A DNA stretch of 12,780 nt from Acidobacteriota bacterium (GTDB lineage Bacteria > Acidobacteriota > UBA6911 > RPQK01 > DATIPO01): contig JANQFM010001119.1 in NCBI GenBank assembly GCA_028277865.1, forward strand, positions 1 to 12,780, given 5' to 3'. The notes under the pieces were generated by a model that saw only the letters and a list, made by a program, of their open reading frames with translations, did not search any database and was not told the origin of the DNA. The stretch's first letter is position 1; each line of letters opens with the position of its first letter. A program made the position numbers and the translations under genes. Of the stretch, positions 6,407 through 12,780 are shown one piece after another.

Positions 6407-7508
6407 CTTCCCATCCCCTGGCAACGATTTCAGACAATCTCAAAGTGCCTTGCGGCGGTACCGGAGCGTCGCTGATACGAACCGGACCCGTGCCCTCACG
6501 CCTCAACCAGACGCCGCAATCCTTGCCCAAATGGTCGATCAGCTCAGGATGGTGAGAGATCAGCACTGCCTGATGCAGCCCTTCGCCGCAGGTATCCCCA
6601 AGTTCCATAAGCCACGGCTCCAGCTCCGCTAGGGCGACGTAGTTGTCCGGCTCGTCCAAAAAAAGCGTGTACCCGGTCGCAGTCGCGGCTGCGATCATCG
6701 TATAAAGAACGATCAAGGCACGTTGGCCGTCCGACAGCTCGCCGAAACGGTAGTAGATCGGTTTGGCGAGGCCATGGTGGCAGATACCGACTTCCAAGAT
6801 GCGATTGTCGCTTCCTGCCTGCCGGAGTCGAATCTCATCGAGCCCATCGATGACCTCGCGTAGTTTGCCCGACAATTCCAAAATCTTGTTCGGATACTCC
6901 TGCACAAGGAAGCGGTACCAGGATGCGAAGTTGCCTCCGTCCACGGACAACTGCTCGCTCTCTGCTGAAGTGTCGGACTGCATCCGATCCGGCTTGAGGG
7001 ATCCGATCACATATCGCGAGATGTGATTGCGGAACCAGACCAGGTGGCTGTACTCCTTGCGTTCTAATACGGAGGCAAGCCCGGACTGGGTCCAATCGAA
7101 AGGGTAAGTCGGCCCTTCGCCGTCAGCGTCTCTTTGAAGTTGCACAGTTCCCTGATGGAAGCGAAACAAAGACCTGCCCTCCAGCTGCAGCTCCTCAGTT
7201 TCAACTTTCACCTTTCTGCGCTCGTCATCATGCTCCAATTCCAGGCGGTATTTGAACAGTCCATCGGGACCGCGTGTTACGAGTTCGAAAAGCTGTGTCC
7301 CTCGTGTTTGCCAGCGTGTCAGAGCACGGGGCGGGAAACAATCCCGGACGCGGCTGTCGCCGGACAGAAACTGCTGGATTCTCATCAGAACTTCAAAAAC
7401 AGTGCTCTTGCCGCTTCCATTACGTCCCAGCAACAACGACAGCTCGGCGAACTCGATAGTGAAATTCACCAGGCACTTATAGTTGTCCACGTAGAGCTTC
7501 TGGAGCAT
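6393..7508 (-). CDS. AAA-family (AAA_15/AAA_21, SMC/OLD-like) ATPase
   Basis: This 371-residue ATPase begins MLQKLYVDNYKCLVNFTIEF, the standard opening of RecF/OLD-like AAA proteins. It has Walker A GRNGSGKS (28-35), ABC-type signature LSDGQRA (258-264), Walker B LFLDEPDNY (282-290, D285 and E286) and a switch histidine in ISHHPELID (about 317-325). The region between Walker A and the signature (about 60-250) has alternating strands and helices but no long coiled coil, so it is compact compared with SMC proteins. The start at 7508 is chosen for AGGAGG (7514-7519) 5 nt upstream; an in-frame ATG at 7586 lacks a ribosome site. It is first in the operon, followed by the overlapping TOPRIM-like gene. 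This fits the ATP-dependent sensor or regulator half of a two-component ATPase/TOPRIM module; the function itself is inferred. Confidence 0.92.
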   Translation of the reverse strand: MLQKLYVDNYKCLVNFTIEFAELSLLLGRNGSGKSTVFEVLMRIQQFLSGDSRVRDCFPPRALTRWQTRGTQLFELVTRGPDGLFKYRLELEHDDERRKVKVETEELQLEGRSLFRFHQGTVQLQRDADGEGPTYPFDWTQSGLASVLERKEYSHLVWFRNHISRYVIGSLKPDRMQSDTSAESEQLSVDGGNFASWYRFLVQEYPNKILELSGKLREVIDGLDEIRLRQAGSDNRILEVGICHHGLAKPIYYRFGELSDGQRALIVLYTMIAAATATGYTLFLDEPDNYVALAELEPWLMELGDTCGEGLHQAVLISHHPELIDHLGKDCGVWLRREGTGPVRISDAPVPPQGTLRLSEIVARGWEDGEA

Positions 7509-7513
7509 CAGAG

Positions 7514-7519
7514 CCTCCT
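7514..7519 (-). promoter_or_regulatory. Shine-Dalgarno fixing the AAA ATPase start
   Basis: The minus strand reads AAGGAGGCTCTGATG, with AGGAGG 5 nt from the ATG at 7508. It decides the start in favour of the shorter 371-residue form over the ATG at 7586. Confidence 0.75.
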
Positions 7520-7687
7520 TCGTCCGGCTTCGCCGTTGCGACTCACGTGCGGAGGGCTTATTCAGCCGAAGTTTGGCAATGGTCATCGACTCATTGGCCT
7601 AAAGATGGTATCAGGCCGCTACTGCTCGAGGAACTGAATCGATAAGCTGGTCGCACAAGACCGGCCAAATGATTCTAGAATCCCTCT

Positions 7688-7730
7688 CCCCCTCCTCCGC
7701 CCTCTCTGCGTCTCTGCGTCTTTGCGTGAG
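7688..7730 (-). repeat. Octad-type intergenic repeat, copy 2
   Basis: The plus strand reads CCCCTCCTCCGCC, then three 8-bp units CTCTCTGC, GTCTCTGC, GTCTTTGC, then GTGAG. This is the cleanest of the three copies. It lies about 20 bp after the stop of the minus-strand serine hydrolase (7750), in the gap before the ATPase operon. The remaining 7509-7687 holds the ATPase leader, where I see no convincing promoter. Confidence 0.65.
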
Positions 7731-7749
7731 AAGCACCTTACGGCAGCCT

Positions 7750-8895
7750 TCACCCATCTGCACGCAAGCCAACCAATGCCACCAGCAACTCCCTTGCGGC
7801 CCTGCCCAGATTGGTCTGCCCCCGGTTATAGTTTCGCAGCAGGACGACTCCCAGTTTCGAATCCGGATCGAAGACCAGGTAGGCGTTGTAGCCCGCAACG
7901 CTTCCGCCGTGGCCGACCAAGCGAAGCCCGTGCTCATCCTGGCGAACCGAAAACCCCAGTCCGTAGCCCGAACCCCCTTGCGGAGTCTGAAGCCGCATCA
8001 TTTCTGCTCGGCTTTGAGAAGTGAGAATCTGCACTGGCGAAGTGCCGTTCATGGCACCGATGAAGCGGGCCAGATCTCCCACGGTGGAATAGATGCCTCC
8101 ATTGGGAACCTTGTAGCCCCGCCCCGCATGCTCTCGGGCGGGCAATTCGGCATTCACCCTCTCCCCTCGGTTGGCATAGCCCACCGTCAGGCGGCTTTGC
8201 ATTTCGGGAGTCAGGACGAATTCGCTGCTCGTCATGTGCAGGGGCCGAAACACCTCTTGCCGCACCAATTCCATAAAGGGCTTGCCGGCCGCTCTGGAAA
8301 CCGCCAGCCCCAGCATGCCGAATCCGATGTTCGAGTAGGAGTATTTCTCTCCCGGAGAGGTTTGGAACGAGGTGGTGGGAATGGAGGCCAGGATCTTTTC
8401 CTCCCACTGCCCGATGGGTCCGGCTGCAGCGCCCTGCAGGCGCGGTTCGCGGATCAGCCCGGCTGTGTGGCTGGCTAGCTGGCGAAAGGTGATGGGCGTT
8501 GAATCAGGGTATCCGGACAGCTTCCGGACCTCGGGAAAATACCGCTCCACCGCATCGTCCAGCCTCAGCAGCCCCTTGTCTGCCGCCTGGGCCATCGCAA
8601 GTGCCGTAAACGACTTGGAAATCGATCCCACCCGGTAGATGGAATGCTCATCGGCTGCGATCTTCTTTTCCCGGTCAGCCCATCCGAAGCTCCGGGTCCA
8701 GGCCACCTGGTCTGCGGAGACCACAGCAACCGTAATCGAACCGACAGCATCTTGGGCAACTTGCTGGGCGATCCGGGCCTCGAAACGGCCCAGCAGTTCC
8801 TCGCTCTCCTTGGGCAAGGGCGTTTGAGCCGGCAAGGTGCCAACCCCGGCCAGGAGAATCCACACCAACCACCCCAGGACGACATTTCGAGGCAT
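7750..8895 (-). CDS. Exported serine hydrolase, beta-lactamase (class C/PBP-like) superfamily
   Basis: This 381-residue enzyme has a signal peptide: MPRNVVLGWLVWILLAGVG followed by a likely cleavage after LPA (about residue 23). The catalytic set of the class C/DD-peptidase/esterase fold is present: SISK (91-94, nucleophile S91 and base K94), YSN (187-189) and HGG (329-331) in place of KTG. Other family blocks are VGSISKSFTALAMAQ, LASHTAGL (141-148) and NGGIYSTVGDLARF (265-278). Members hydrolyse peptides, esters or lactams outside the cytoplasm; motifs alone do not give the substrate, and this is not evidence of antibiotic resistance. The start at 8895 has GGAGGG (8903-8908) 7 nt upstream; a longer frame to 8985 lacks a signal peptide at its start. 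It is probably a single-gene transcript with its own promoter at 8932-8961. Confidence 0.92.
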   Translation of the reverse strand: MPRNVVLGWLVWILLAGVGTLPAQTPLPKESEELLGRFEARIAQQVAQDAVGSITVAVVSADQVAWTRSFGWADREKKIAADEHSIYRVGSISKSFTALAMAQAADKGLLRLDDAVERYFPEVRKLSGYPDSTPITFRQLASHTAGLIREPRLQGAAAGPIGQWEEKILASIPTTSFQTSPGEKYSYSNIGFGMLGLAVSRAAGKPFMELVRQEVFRPLHMTSSEFVLTPEMQSRLTVGYANRGERVNAELPAREHAGRGYKVPNGGIYSTVGDLARFIGAMNGTSPVQILTSQSRAEMMRLQTPQGGSGYGLGFSVRQDEHGLRLVGHGGSVAGYNAYLVFDPDSKLGVVLLRNYNRGQTNLGRAARELLVALVGLRADG

Positions 8896-8931
8896 CTCAA
8901 TTCCCTCCTGCGCTGAGAAATTGCGGCCCCG

Positions 8932-8961
8932 ATCATAACCGGGAAGAGAAGTGCAAGACAA
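8932..8961 (-). promoter_or_regulatory. Candidate sigma70-type promoter of the serine hydrolase
   Basis: On the minus strand TTGTCT (8961-8956, 4 of 6 to TTGACA) is 18 bp from TATGAT (8937-8932, 5 of 6 to TATAAT). Transcription would start near 8925, about 15 nt upstream of the ribosome site. The rest of the 209-bp divergent gap towards 9105 shows no equally good plus-strand promoter. Confidence 0.4.
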
Positions 8962-9104
8962 AGAAATGTTGGGGAGGCAGGCCAAGGCTCGCCGCTTGCG
9001 GGCGTCAACCGTATCGATTAACCTGGATTGGCAAAACAGTAAACAGGTCGTCGGCTTTCAAATCGCCGGATTGACGAACACAGCAATCGAGGTCCGAAAA
9101 CAAG

Positions 9105-10190
9105 ATGAGGGGGATTCCCGCCCGCCCGGAGGACGTCACTTCGGATTGGCTGACCGAAGCTCTGCGCAGCACCCAGACAATCGGCCAAGCCAGGGTGAAG
9201 TCTTTCCGGATGCGGCCCTTCGGGGTGGAACAAGCCTTTAGCGGCGAATTGGTCCGTCTAGGCCTCCAATACAGCGGGGCGGAGAAGGGCGTTCCCGCCT
9301 CACTGGTCGGGAAGTTCTCGCCCATCTATCCGCACGGATATGATTTCCAACAGAATTCGAGTGAACGGGAAATCCGCTTTTATAAAAAAACCGCTCTGCA
9401 AATAGGCTTGCGGACGCCCTGCTGCCACTATGCGGCCATCGATCGCAAAAAAGGGGTCAGCGTCCTGCTGTTGGAGGATCTGAGCCACTTGCGAAGGGCC
9501 AACCTCACTGCTGGGTGCACCTTCAAGGACGTCGAACTCGTCATCCGGAAACTTGCCCGAATGCACGCAGGCTATTGGGAGAGCCCGCAGTTCCGCAAAA
9601 TGAAGTGGCTGCCCTTCATCAATAGCTTGGCCGAATGCCCATTTCAGCGCTGGTGGTCCTGCTATCCACAGTGCCTAAGAGAAATTCTGTCAGATCAGCG
9701 AATACCCGACGCTTTTTGGGAAGTCGGGAAGCGTCTCGCCGAAAATATGAGCAGGGCCTTCGATCCGCTGGCTGAATCCCCGGTCACTTGTGTCCACGGC
9801 GACGTGCATGCAGACAACCTCCTCTTCGGCAAAGGGGGCACAACGCCTTCTCTTGTATTGCTCGACTGGGAACTGGCCGCTCGAGGCAAAGGCGTCAGCG
9901 ATGTGACCTACTTTATGGTCAGCTCCGTCCCAGTATCGCTGCGCCGTCAATCTGAAAGGCGCCTGCTGGAGACCTATCATGGACTGCTTGTGCGTTACGG
10001 GGTGCAAGGGTACAGCTTTGACCAGTGCTGGATTGACTACCAGCGTTCTATCTGTGCAAAGCTCCTTGTTACGGTGGCTGCGACAGTGCTGTGCGACAAT
10101 TCCAGCCAGGAGCGCCGAGCCTGGCGCAGGGCCGATCTGCAGCGCCTGAATTCATTCATCGAAGACCATGCGGTGGGAGAGTTCTTTTAG
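9105..10190 (+). CDS. Phosphotransferase, APH/choline kinase/ecdysteroid-kinase-like
   Basis: This is a 361-residue cytosolic protein with the aminoglycoside-phosphotransferase fold. Its N-terminus, IPARPEDVTSDWLTEAL, is typical of the ecdysteroid-kinase-like (DUF227-type) branch. SLVGKFSP carries the ATP-binding lysine K70, SEREIRFY (86-93) the partner glutamate, LLLEDLS (121-127) the hinge, HGDVHADNLLF (231-241) the catalytic loop with D233 and N238, and LLDWELAARG (252-261) the metal-binding D254. All key residues are intact, so an active kinase is expected; the acceptor hydroxyl is unknown. ATG at 9105 is the first in-frame start after a stop near 9072, though its ribosome site is weak. 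It stands alone between divergent and convergent neighbours. There is no basis for calling it an antibiotic-resistance enzyme. Confidence 0.88.
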   Translation: MRGIPARPEDVTSDWLTEALRSTQTIGQARVKSFRMRPFGVEQAFSGELVRLGLQYSGAEKGVPASLVGKFSPIYPHGYDFQQNSSEREIRFYKKTALQIGLRTPCCHYAAIDRKKGVSVLLLEDLSHLRRANLTAGCTFKDVELVIRKLARMHAGYWESPQFRKMKWLPFINSLAECPFQRWWSCYPQCLREILSDQRIPDAFWEVGKRLAENMSRAFDPLAESPVTCVHGDVHADNLLFGKGGTTPSLVLLDWELAARGKGVSDVTYFMVSSVPVSLRRQSERRLLETYHGLLVRYGVQGYSFDQCWIDYQRSICAKLLVTVAATVLCDNSSQERRAWRRADLQRLNSFIEDHAVGEFF

Positions 10191-10210
10191 GCTCCCTGAC
10201 GCGCCTCAAG

Positions 10211-10291
10211 AGGCACTTGAAGTGCCTTATCCCACAGGCATCTTGCCTTGGAAAGGCTGCTGCTCACGCAAGCGCCGCTTGAACAGCAGCC
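10211..10291. terminator. Two hairpins between convergent genes, candidate bidirectional terminator
   Basis: The first hairpin is AGGCAC (10211-10216) with GTGCCT (10222-10227) around TTGAA, 20 bp after the phosphotransferase stop. The second is GGCTGCTG (10255-10262) with CAGCAGCC (10284-10291), with an inner CAAGCG/CGCTTG pairing, ending 5 bp before the stop of the minus-strand propeller gene. Neither has a clean T run. Their place between converging genes supports a termination role. Confidence 0.4.
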
Positions 10292-10295
10292 GGGA

Positions 10296-11618
10296 CTATT
10301 CTTCGGCAACGCAATACAAGTACCGCTGCCCCCGCAAATAGATCTCCCCTGCGACAACAGCCGCTGAGGCGCTGAAGCTGTCATTGAGCCGGTTGAGGGC
10401 CAGCATCCGGGGGGCATCGCCGTGGCGGATGACCAGCGTGGCGCCGTCCAGGTCGGTGATGTAGATGCGGCCGGCGGCGGCCACCGGCGAGGCGTAGACG
10501 TTGCGGATGCCGGCCAGCCGGAAGGGGCCGGACGGCTCTTCTCCGGTTTGGGCCTTCAGGCGAGTGAGGATGCCCTGGTAATGACGCAGGAAGTAGAGCC
10601 AGCCATCGTAAAGCAGCGGCGAGGGCACGTAGGGAGTGCGCTGGCTTCGGGTCCAGGCAACCTGGCTGGTTGCAGTGATGTCGCCTTGGGCGCCGTCGAG
10701 ACGGATGGCGAGCAATGCTCGCTTGTCATAGCTGCTGGCGGCAAAGACCATGCCGTCAGAGGCCACAGGAGAGGCGACGACGTTTCGCGACAGCCCTGCG
10801 CATTCCCAGATGACTTGGCCGCTGGCCAGGTCGTAGCCGCGCAGGCGGTTGGTGCCGCTGACGATGGCCTGCGGCCTTCCCCCCTGCTCCACCACGATGG
10901 GCGTCGCCCAAGAGGTGACCTCATCGCGGGTCGCCTTCCAGAGCTGTTGGCCAGTACTCTTGTCCAATGCGACCACAAACGACTGGCCTTCGTGGTCCCA
11001 GTTGACGACCAGCGTGTTGCCGTGCAACGCCGGCGAGCTGCCCTCCCCGTGGGCGTGCAAGGTCCGCATTTGGCCGAGGTCTTTTTTCCACACAAGCTGA
11101 CCGTCCAGGTCCAGGCAGTAAAGCCCGCGCGATCCGAAGTAGGCAAACAGGTGCTCGCCATCGGTGACCGGCGAGTTGGAGGCCAGGCTGCCGGTGTAAT
11201 GCCCGCCCTCGTGAGGCAATTCCCTATGGAGCGTTCGCTGCCAGAGGATCTTCCCTTCGCTTCGGCTGACGGCCAGGGCCACGAACTCGTGATGGTGGGT
11301 GACGGGTTGGCTGTCATGCGCACCGGGGGCGTTGTCGTATCTGGGCTTCGAAGGGCTGCCAAAAGGGACGGCGGCTGTTAAAAAAATACGATCTCCCCAA
11401 ATGACCGGCGTGGAATGCCCTTTGCCCGGCAGGGCCAGCTTCCAACGGATGTTCTTGCTTTCGCTCCATTCCACTGGCGGATCGGCCTGCGGCGCCACTC
11501 CAGTGCCCAAAGGCCCGCGCCATTGCGGCCAGTACCGGCTGGCCTGCTCCGAAGCCGGTTGAGCCGCAAGGTGGCACAGGGTGGCAGCCAGGGCGAGGGC
11601 CGGCACGGTCATTCTCAT
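10296..11618 (-). CDS. Exported PQQ-like beta-propeller repeat protein
   Basis: This 440-residue protein starts with a signal peptide (MRMTVPALALAATLCHLAAQ). It then has the opening WPQWRGPLGTGVAP ... VEWSESKNIRWKLALPGKGHS (about 30-69), which is characteristic of secreted PQQ-like propellers in Planctomycetes and Acidobacteriota. Blade motifs repeat along the chain: VALDKSTGQQLWKA, LRGYDLASGQVIWE, SSPALHGNTLVVNW and ASPVASDGMVFAAS. The alanine-tryptophan docking pattern resembles BamB and quinoprotein dehydrogenases, but no dehydrogenase cofactor-binding residues can be assigned, so a binding or scaffold role is as likely as catalysis. The start at 11618 is chosen because GGAG lies just upstream and the signal peptide then begins at once; ATG at 11612 is an alternative, and the longer frame to 11654 adds a non-signal leader. 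Both flanking genes are separated from it by hairpins or repeats. Confidence 0.88.
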   Translation of the reverse strand: MRMTVPALALAATLCHLAAQPASEQASRYWPQWRGPLGTGVAPQADPPVEWSESKNIRWKLALPGKGHSTPVIWGDRIFLTAAVPFGSPSKPRYDNAPGAHDSQPVTHHHEFVALAVSRSEGKILWQRTLHRELPHEGGHYTGSLASNSPVTDGEHLFAYFGSRGLYCLDLDGQLVWKKDLGQMRTLHAHGEGSSPALHGNTLVVNWDHEGQSFVVALDKSTGQQLWKATRDEVTSWATPIVVEQGGRPQAIVSGTNRLRGYDLASGQVIWECAGLSRNVVASPVASDGMVFAASSYDKRALLAIRLDGAQGDITATSQVAWTRSQRTPYVPSPLLYDGWLYFLRHYQGILTRLKAQTGEEPSGPFRLAGIRNVYASPVAAAGRIYITDLDGATLVIRHGDAPRMLALNRLNDSFSASAAVVAGEIYLRGQRYLYCVAEE

Positions 11619-11650
11619 CGTTCTCCACTCCAGCCATGCAGACACTGATT

Positions 11651-11709
11651 CCACAGAGAATTAGGATACCTCCTCTCTGGCCTCTGTGTCCTTTGTGCCT
11701 CTGTGGCAT
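11651..11709 (-). repeat. Octad-type intergenic repeat, copy 3, closed by an 8-bp inverted repeat
   Basis: From 11669 the plus strand reads CCTCCTCTCT followed by 8-bp-spaced units GGCCTCTG, TGTCCTTT, GTGCCTCT, GTGGCATT. This is the CTCTGTG variant of the CTCTGCG copies. CCACAGAG (11651-11658) is the exact reverse complement of CTCTGTGG (11699-11706), so the block could fold into a hairpin with a 40-nt loop. It directly abuts the stop codon of the minus-strand gene at 11710. Confidence 0.55.
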
Positions 11710-12780
11710 TTACGGTTGGGGGCGGGGTTCCCAATCAATGCCGACGACCGTCTCTGGAGTGCCTCTGCGGATGAAAACCTCCACCGGCTCTTCCCAGCCG
11801 GCGATCCCCGACCCCATAGTGCGGATGCGGACCATGAGATAAGGCGCCGATTCATCAGGCAAAGGGACACGTTCATGACGGACTTGGCGGATTTCGCCTA
11901 CGGGTGCCGACTTCCCCGACGCATTGTCGAAGCGAAACCAGCGGTACTGGTAGCCTTGCACCCATCCCAAGCCTTGTTCGGAGCCCAGGTTTGAAAAGAC
12001 AAGCTCCGGCTTCGGCCCGACAGCTTCAATCCGAAAGCTGCAAAGGGGATTGAGCCGACGCAGGTAGTGATCCAGGATCTTGTCGCGGCGGCGGATCAGG
12101 ATATGGATCAGGTAGTCCTCGGCCTCCCGGTCGGAGATCCGGCCGGTCTGGACGATCCATCGGATACGCTCGTTCGTAAATCGCACCAGGATTCGGGCGG
12201 CCCAGAAGGCGTCCTCTTCAGTCATGCGATTAAAAGCGGGGTTGGGGTAGTCGGGCTTCCAGTTCTGCGGCTGGAAATAGTCGGCTTCGAAACGGCCGAT
12301 TTTGGGATGATCCGGGAAATCGATGCGTTGCCAACTTCGGTCCAGGATGCCCAACGTCAGGCCGGACTTCAAGGTGGGCTTCAGATCATCGAAGTAATGC
12401 TCATACCCGTCCTGGTGATAATGGGGATGCACCCCTCCGCTGCCCAGGGTGCTGCCAAAATCGATGAGATGGTGGCGGACGAAGCCGGCGCCGCCCTCAG
12501 TCACATAGGTATCCAATGTGTTGGCGGCATCCGAGTCATTATGGTTGAGCCAGGCGGCAAAGATACGGTAGCCGCGCAGCTCTCGGCGGTCCTGGTGAGC
12601 AAAGATGTCGTTGGGGTCGTCCGGGCGCGTGCCGTAAAACTCGAAGGGACCCAGGATCTTTCCAGGCAAGGCCAGGCTGGCCACTACCTGAATCGTCCCG
12701 TCCGTTCGCCGGAGTGCCTTGTAAAGCGCTTCACGCAGGTCGGGCGGGCGCATGGGGCGAAGCCGTCCGTCGCCGTCGGA
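11710..12780 (-). CDS. Protein of unknown function with kinase-like HxDxxxxN and DFG motifs (5' end outside window)
   Basis: The frame is open to the window edge; an internal ATG at 12753 exists, but nine codons continue upstream without a stop, so the N-terminus is probably missing. Counting from that Met, GPFEFYGTRPDDPND (35-49) is followed by RRELRGYRIFAAWLNHNDSDAANTLD (56-81) and VRHHLIDFGSTLGSG (92-106). HNDSDAAN (H71, D73, N78) followed about 20 residues later by DFG (98-100) matches the catalytic-loop and metal-loop spacing of protein- and lipid-kinase folds. The C-terminal half (about 175-347) has helical EEDAFWAARILVRF-like segments and no recognised domain. I do not know the family by name. 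There is no signal peptide or membrane segment in the visible part. Kinase activity is inference from motif order. Confidence 0.75.
   Translation of the reverse strand, partial: SDGDGRLRPMRPPDLREALYKALRRTDGTIQVVASLALPGKILGPFEFYGTRPDDPNDIFAHQDRRELRGYRIFAAWLNHNDSDAANTLDTYVTEGGAGFVRHHLIDFGSTLGSGGVHPHYHQDGYEHYFDDLKPTLKSGLTLGILDRSWQRIDFPDHPKIGRFEADYFQPQNWKPDYPNPAFNRMTEEDAFWAARILVRFTNERIRWIVQTGRISDREAEDYLIHILIRRRDKILDHYLRRLNPLCSFRIEAVGPKPELVFSNLGSEQGLGWVQGYQYRWFRFDNASGKSAPVGEIRQVRHERVPLPDESAPYLMVRIRTMGSGIAGWEEPVEVFIRRGTPETVVGIDWEPRPQP

Noticed and set aside
5852..7508. Assignment as PARIS (AriA/AriB), Gabija or an OLD nuclease
   Set aside because: The ATPase and the order fit in general, but the TOPRIM-like partner is much shorter than AriB, no UvrD-type helicase is present, and TOPRIM is not fused to the ATPase. 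Only the broad class is claimed.
7688..7730. CRISPR-like array from short tandem units
   Set aside because: The units are about 8 bp with no spacers, and there are no cas genes in the window.
7750..8895. Antibiotic-resistance beta-lactamase
   Set aside because: SxxK, YSN and HGG are shared by esterases and peptidases of this superfamily, and nothing specific to AmpC-type resistance enzymes is visible.
9105..10190. Aminoglycoside-resistance phosphotransferase
   Set aside because: The N-terminus and overall layout fit the ecdysteroid-kinase-like branch, and there is no mobile or resistance context.
10422..11381. 319-codon plus-strand frame opposite the PQQ-propeller gene
   Set aside because: The minus strand has a signal peptide and repeated propeller blades; the plus translation has no motif and no ribosome site.

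Overview
The window looks like chromosomal DNA of an Acidobacteriota-type bacterium. The main pointer is the pair at 516-3622: a PadR-family repressor overlapping by 4 bp a 913-codon duplicated MacB/FtsX permease with an N-terminal prefix domain. This 'PadR + ADOP' (acidobacterial duplicated orphan permease) arrangement is characteristic of that phylum. The dense, GC-rich coding with short intergenic gaps and a secreted PQQ-propeller protein of the type common in Acidobacteriota and Planctomycetes fits this. I see no rRNA, tRNA, CRISPR array, transposase or phage gene.

Layout. 1-464 is non-coding and carries three related ~47-nt repeat ends (22-70, 181-228 inverted, 322-368) and a perfect 20-bp-arm hairpin (251-296). 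465-3622 (+) is the padR-ADOP operon, with a palindrome over its extended -10 promoter. 3623-3838 is a convergent gap. 7508-3839 (-) is a three-gene operon: an SMC-like AAA ATPase, a small TOPRIM-like protein whose start overlaps the ATPase stop by 14 bp, and a SWIM zinc-finger protein. 8895-7750 (-) is a secreted or periplasmic serine beta-lactamase-like hydrolase. 9105-10190 (+) is a lone phosphotransferase of the aminoglycoside/choline/ecdysteroid-kinase superfamily. 11618-10296 (-) is a secreted PQQ-like beta-propeller protein. 12780-11710 (-) is a protein cut by the window edge whose residues resemble a kinase catalytic loop plus DFG motif.

Best candidate for an undescribed system: the ATPase + TOPRIM-like pair at 5852-7508, perhaps with the SWIM protein at 3839-5809. 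ATPase/TOPRIM partnerships (OLD, Gabija, PARIS, RloAB-type) are known in anti-phage defence, but this TOPRIM-like protein is unusually small and I cannot place it in a named system. No phage or island marker lies nearby, so the defence role is inference.

A second recurrent theme is a pyrimidine-rich intergenic repeat with an 8-bp period, built on CTCTGCG/CTCTGTG. It occurs three times (3780-3823, 7688-7730, 11669-11709), each time in the same orientation just downstream of a minus-strand stop codon.
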